Positions 32,937 through 33,132 of a stretch of 33,132 nt of DNA are shown piece by piece. The position numbers and the translations under genes are program-made. The stretch lies in contig JAJFJF010000007.1 in NCBI GenBank assembly GCA_021774255.1, positions 1-33,132 on the forward strand, written 5' to 3'. The notes under the pieces were generated by a model. The model did not search any database. It had not been told where the DNA came from and saw only the letters and a program-made list of their open reading frames with translations. Source of the stretch: Gammaproteobacteria bacterium (GTDB taxonomy: Bacteria; Pseudomonadota; Gammaproteobacteria; JAJFJF01). Positions within the stretch are counted from its first letter, which is position 1; each line of letters opens with the position of its first letter.

Positions 32937-33132
32937 ATGATCGTAGGTCGAAAGAAAGAGCGCCACATCCTTGAAGAAACCTTATCCTCGAATCAGGCTG
33001 AATTTCTTGCTTTGTACGGCCGTCGCCGTATAGGTAAAACCTATCTTATTAATCAATTTTTCAAAGACAAAGGAATTTACTTTGAGCTCACTGGCATGAA
33101 AGATGCCAAAATGCCTGAGCAGCTACGCAATT
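32937..33132 (+). CDS. Archaeal-type AAA ATPase, N-terminal part
   Basis: The first 65 residues are in the window. MIVGRKKERHILEETL, then LYGRRRIGKTYLINQFF, is the Walker A region of the DUF234-associated/archaeal ATPase group; FELTG follows. Members are common in accessory regions and often carry a nuclease-like C-terminal domain, but that part lies outside the window. Function unknown. The ATG at 32937 follows an AAAAGAGA sequence. Confidence 0.82.
   Translation, partial: MIVGRKKERHILEETLSSNQAEFLALYGRRRIGKTYLINQFFKDKGIYFELTGMKDAKMPEQLRN

Overview
The window looks like a chromosomal segment of a gammaproteobacterium with a host-associated lifestyle, most likely in or near the Legionellales/Coxiellaceae. 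Housekeeping gene order is typical of the class: TPR lipoprotein-lolB-tRNA-Gln-prs-rplY-pth-ychF, prpBCD, and an ahpC/bfd/bfr/grxD/sodB group. ispE, which normally sits between lolB and prs, is absent. That fits lineages that make isoprenoids by the mevalonate route, such as Legionella and Coxiella. The species assignment is inference.

Layout. 1-1317: pyrC (3' part) and rnt. 1497-8685: accessory block of six minus-strand paralogous membrane proteins (here A-F) plus a decayed seventh. Each has a signal peptide, a Ser/Thr/Pro-rich stalk, about five membrane segments and a C-terminal Tyr-x-x-hydrophobic tail. D and F lie in a duplicated block that also carried off a fragment of ahpC. 8900-13939: oxidative-stress and iron genes (ahpC, bfd, bfr, grxD, sodB), an ArgD-like aminotransferase and a TetR regulator. 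14378-20681: second accessory block with two small helical proteins sharing a 3' terminator module, a large protein that fuses a nicotinamidase to RING-like zinc domains, and an unknown 419-residue protein. 20824-26059: prpB-prpC-prpD-recJ on the minus strand. 26168-32414: TPR lipoprotein, lolB, tRNA-Gln, prs, rplY, pth, ychF. 32458-33132: tRNA-Met, palindromic operator-like repeats and the start of an AAA-type ATPase.

The main discovery candidate is a putative regulon. An ungapped 26-base promoter-like box (CWTACAY, 4 bases, ATGTTAC, 1 base, CYATATA) occurs eleven times. It precedes every intact gene of both accessory blocks (ten genes) and the one decayed family member, and I found it in front of no housekeeping gene. 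The box ties together otherwise unrelated proteins: the tandem membrane family with sorting-signal-like tails, the nicotinamidase-RING fusion and three unknown helical proteins. I infer a co-regulated set of host-interaction (effector-like) genes. Secretion and function are not shown by the sequence.
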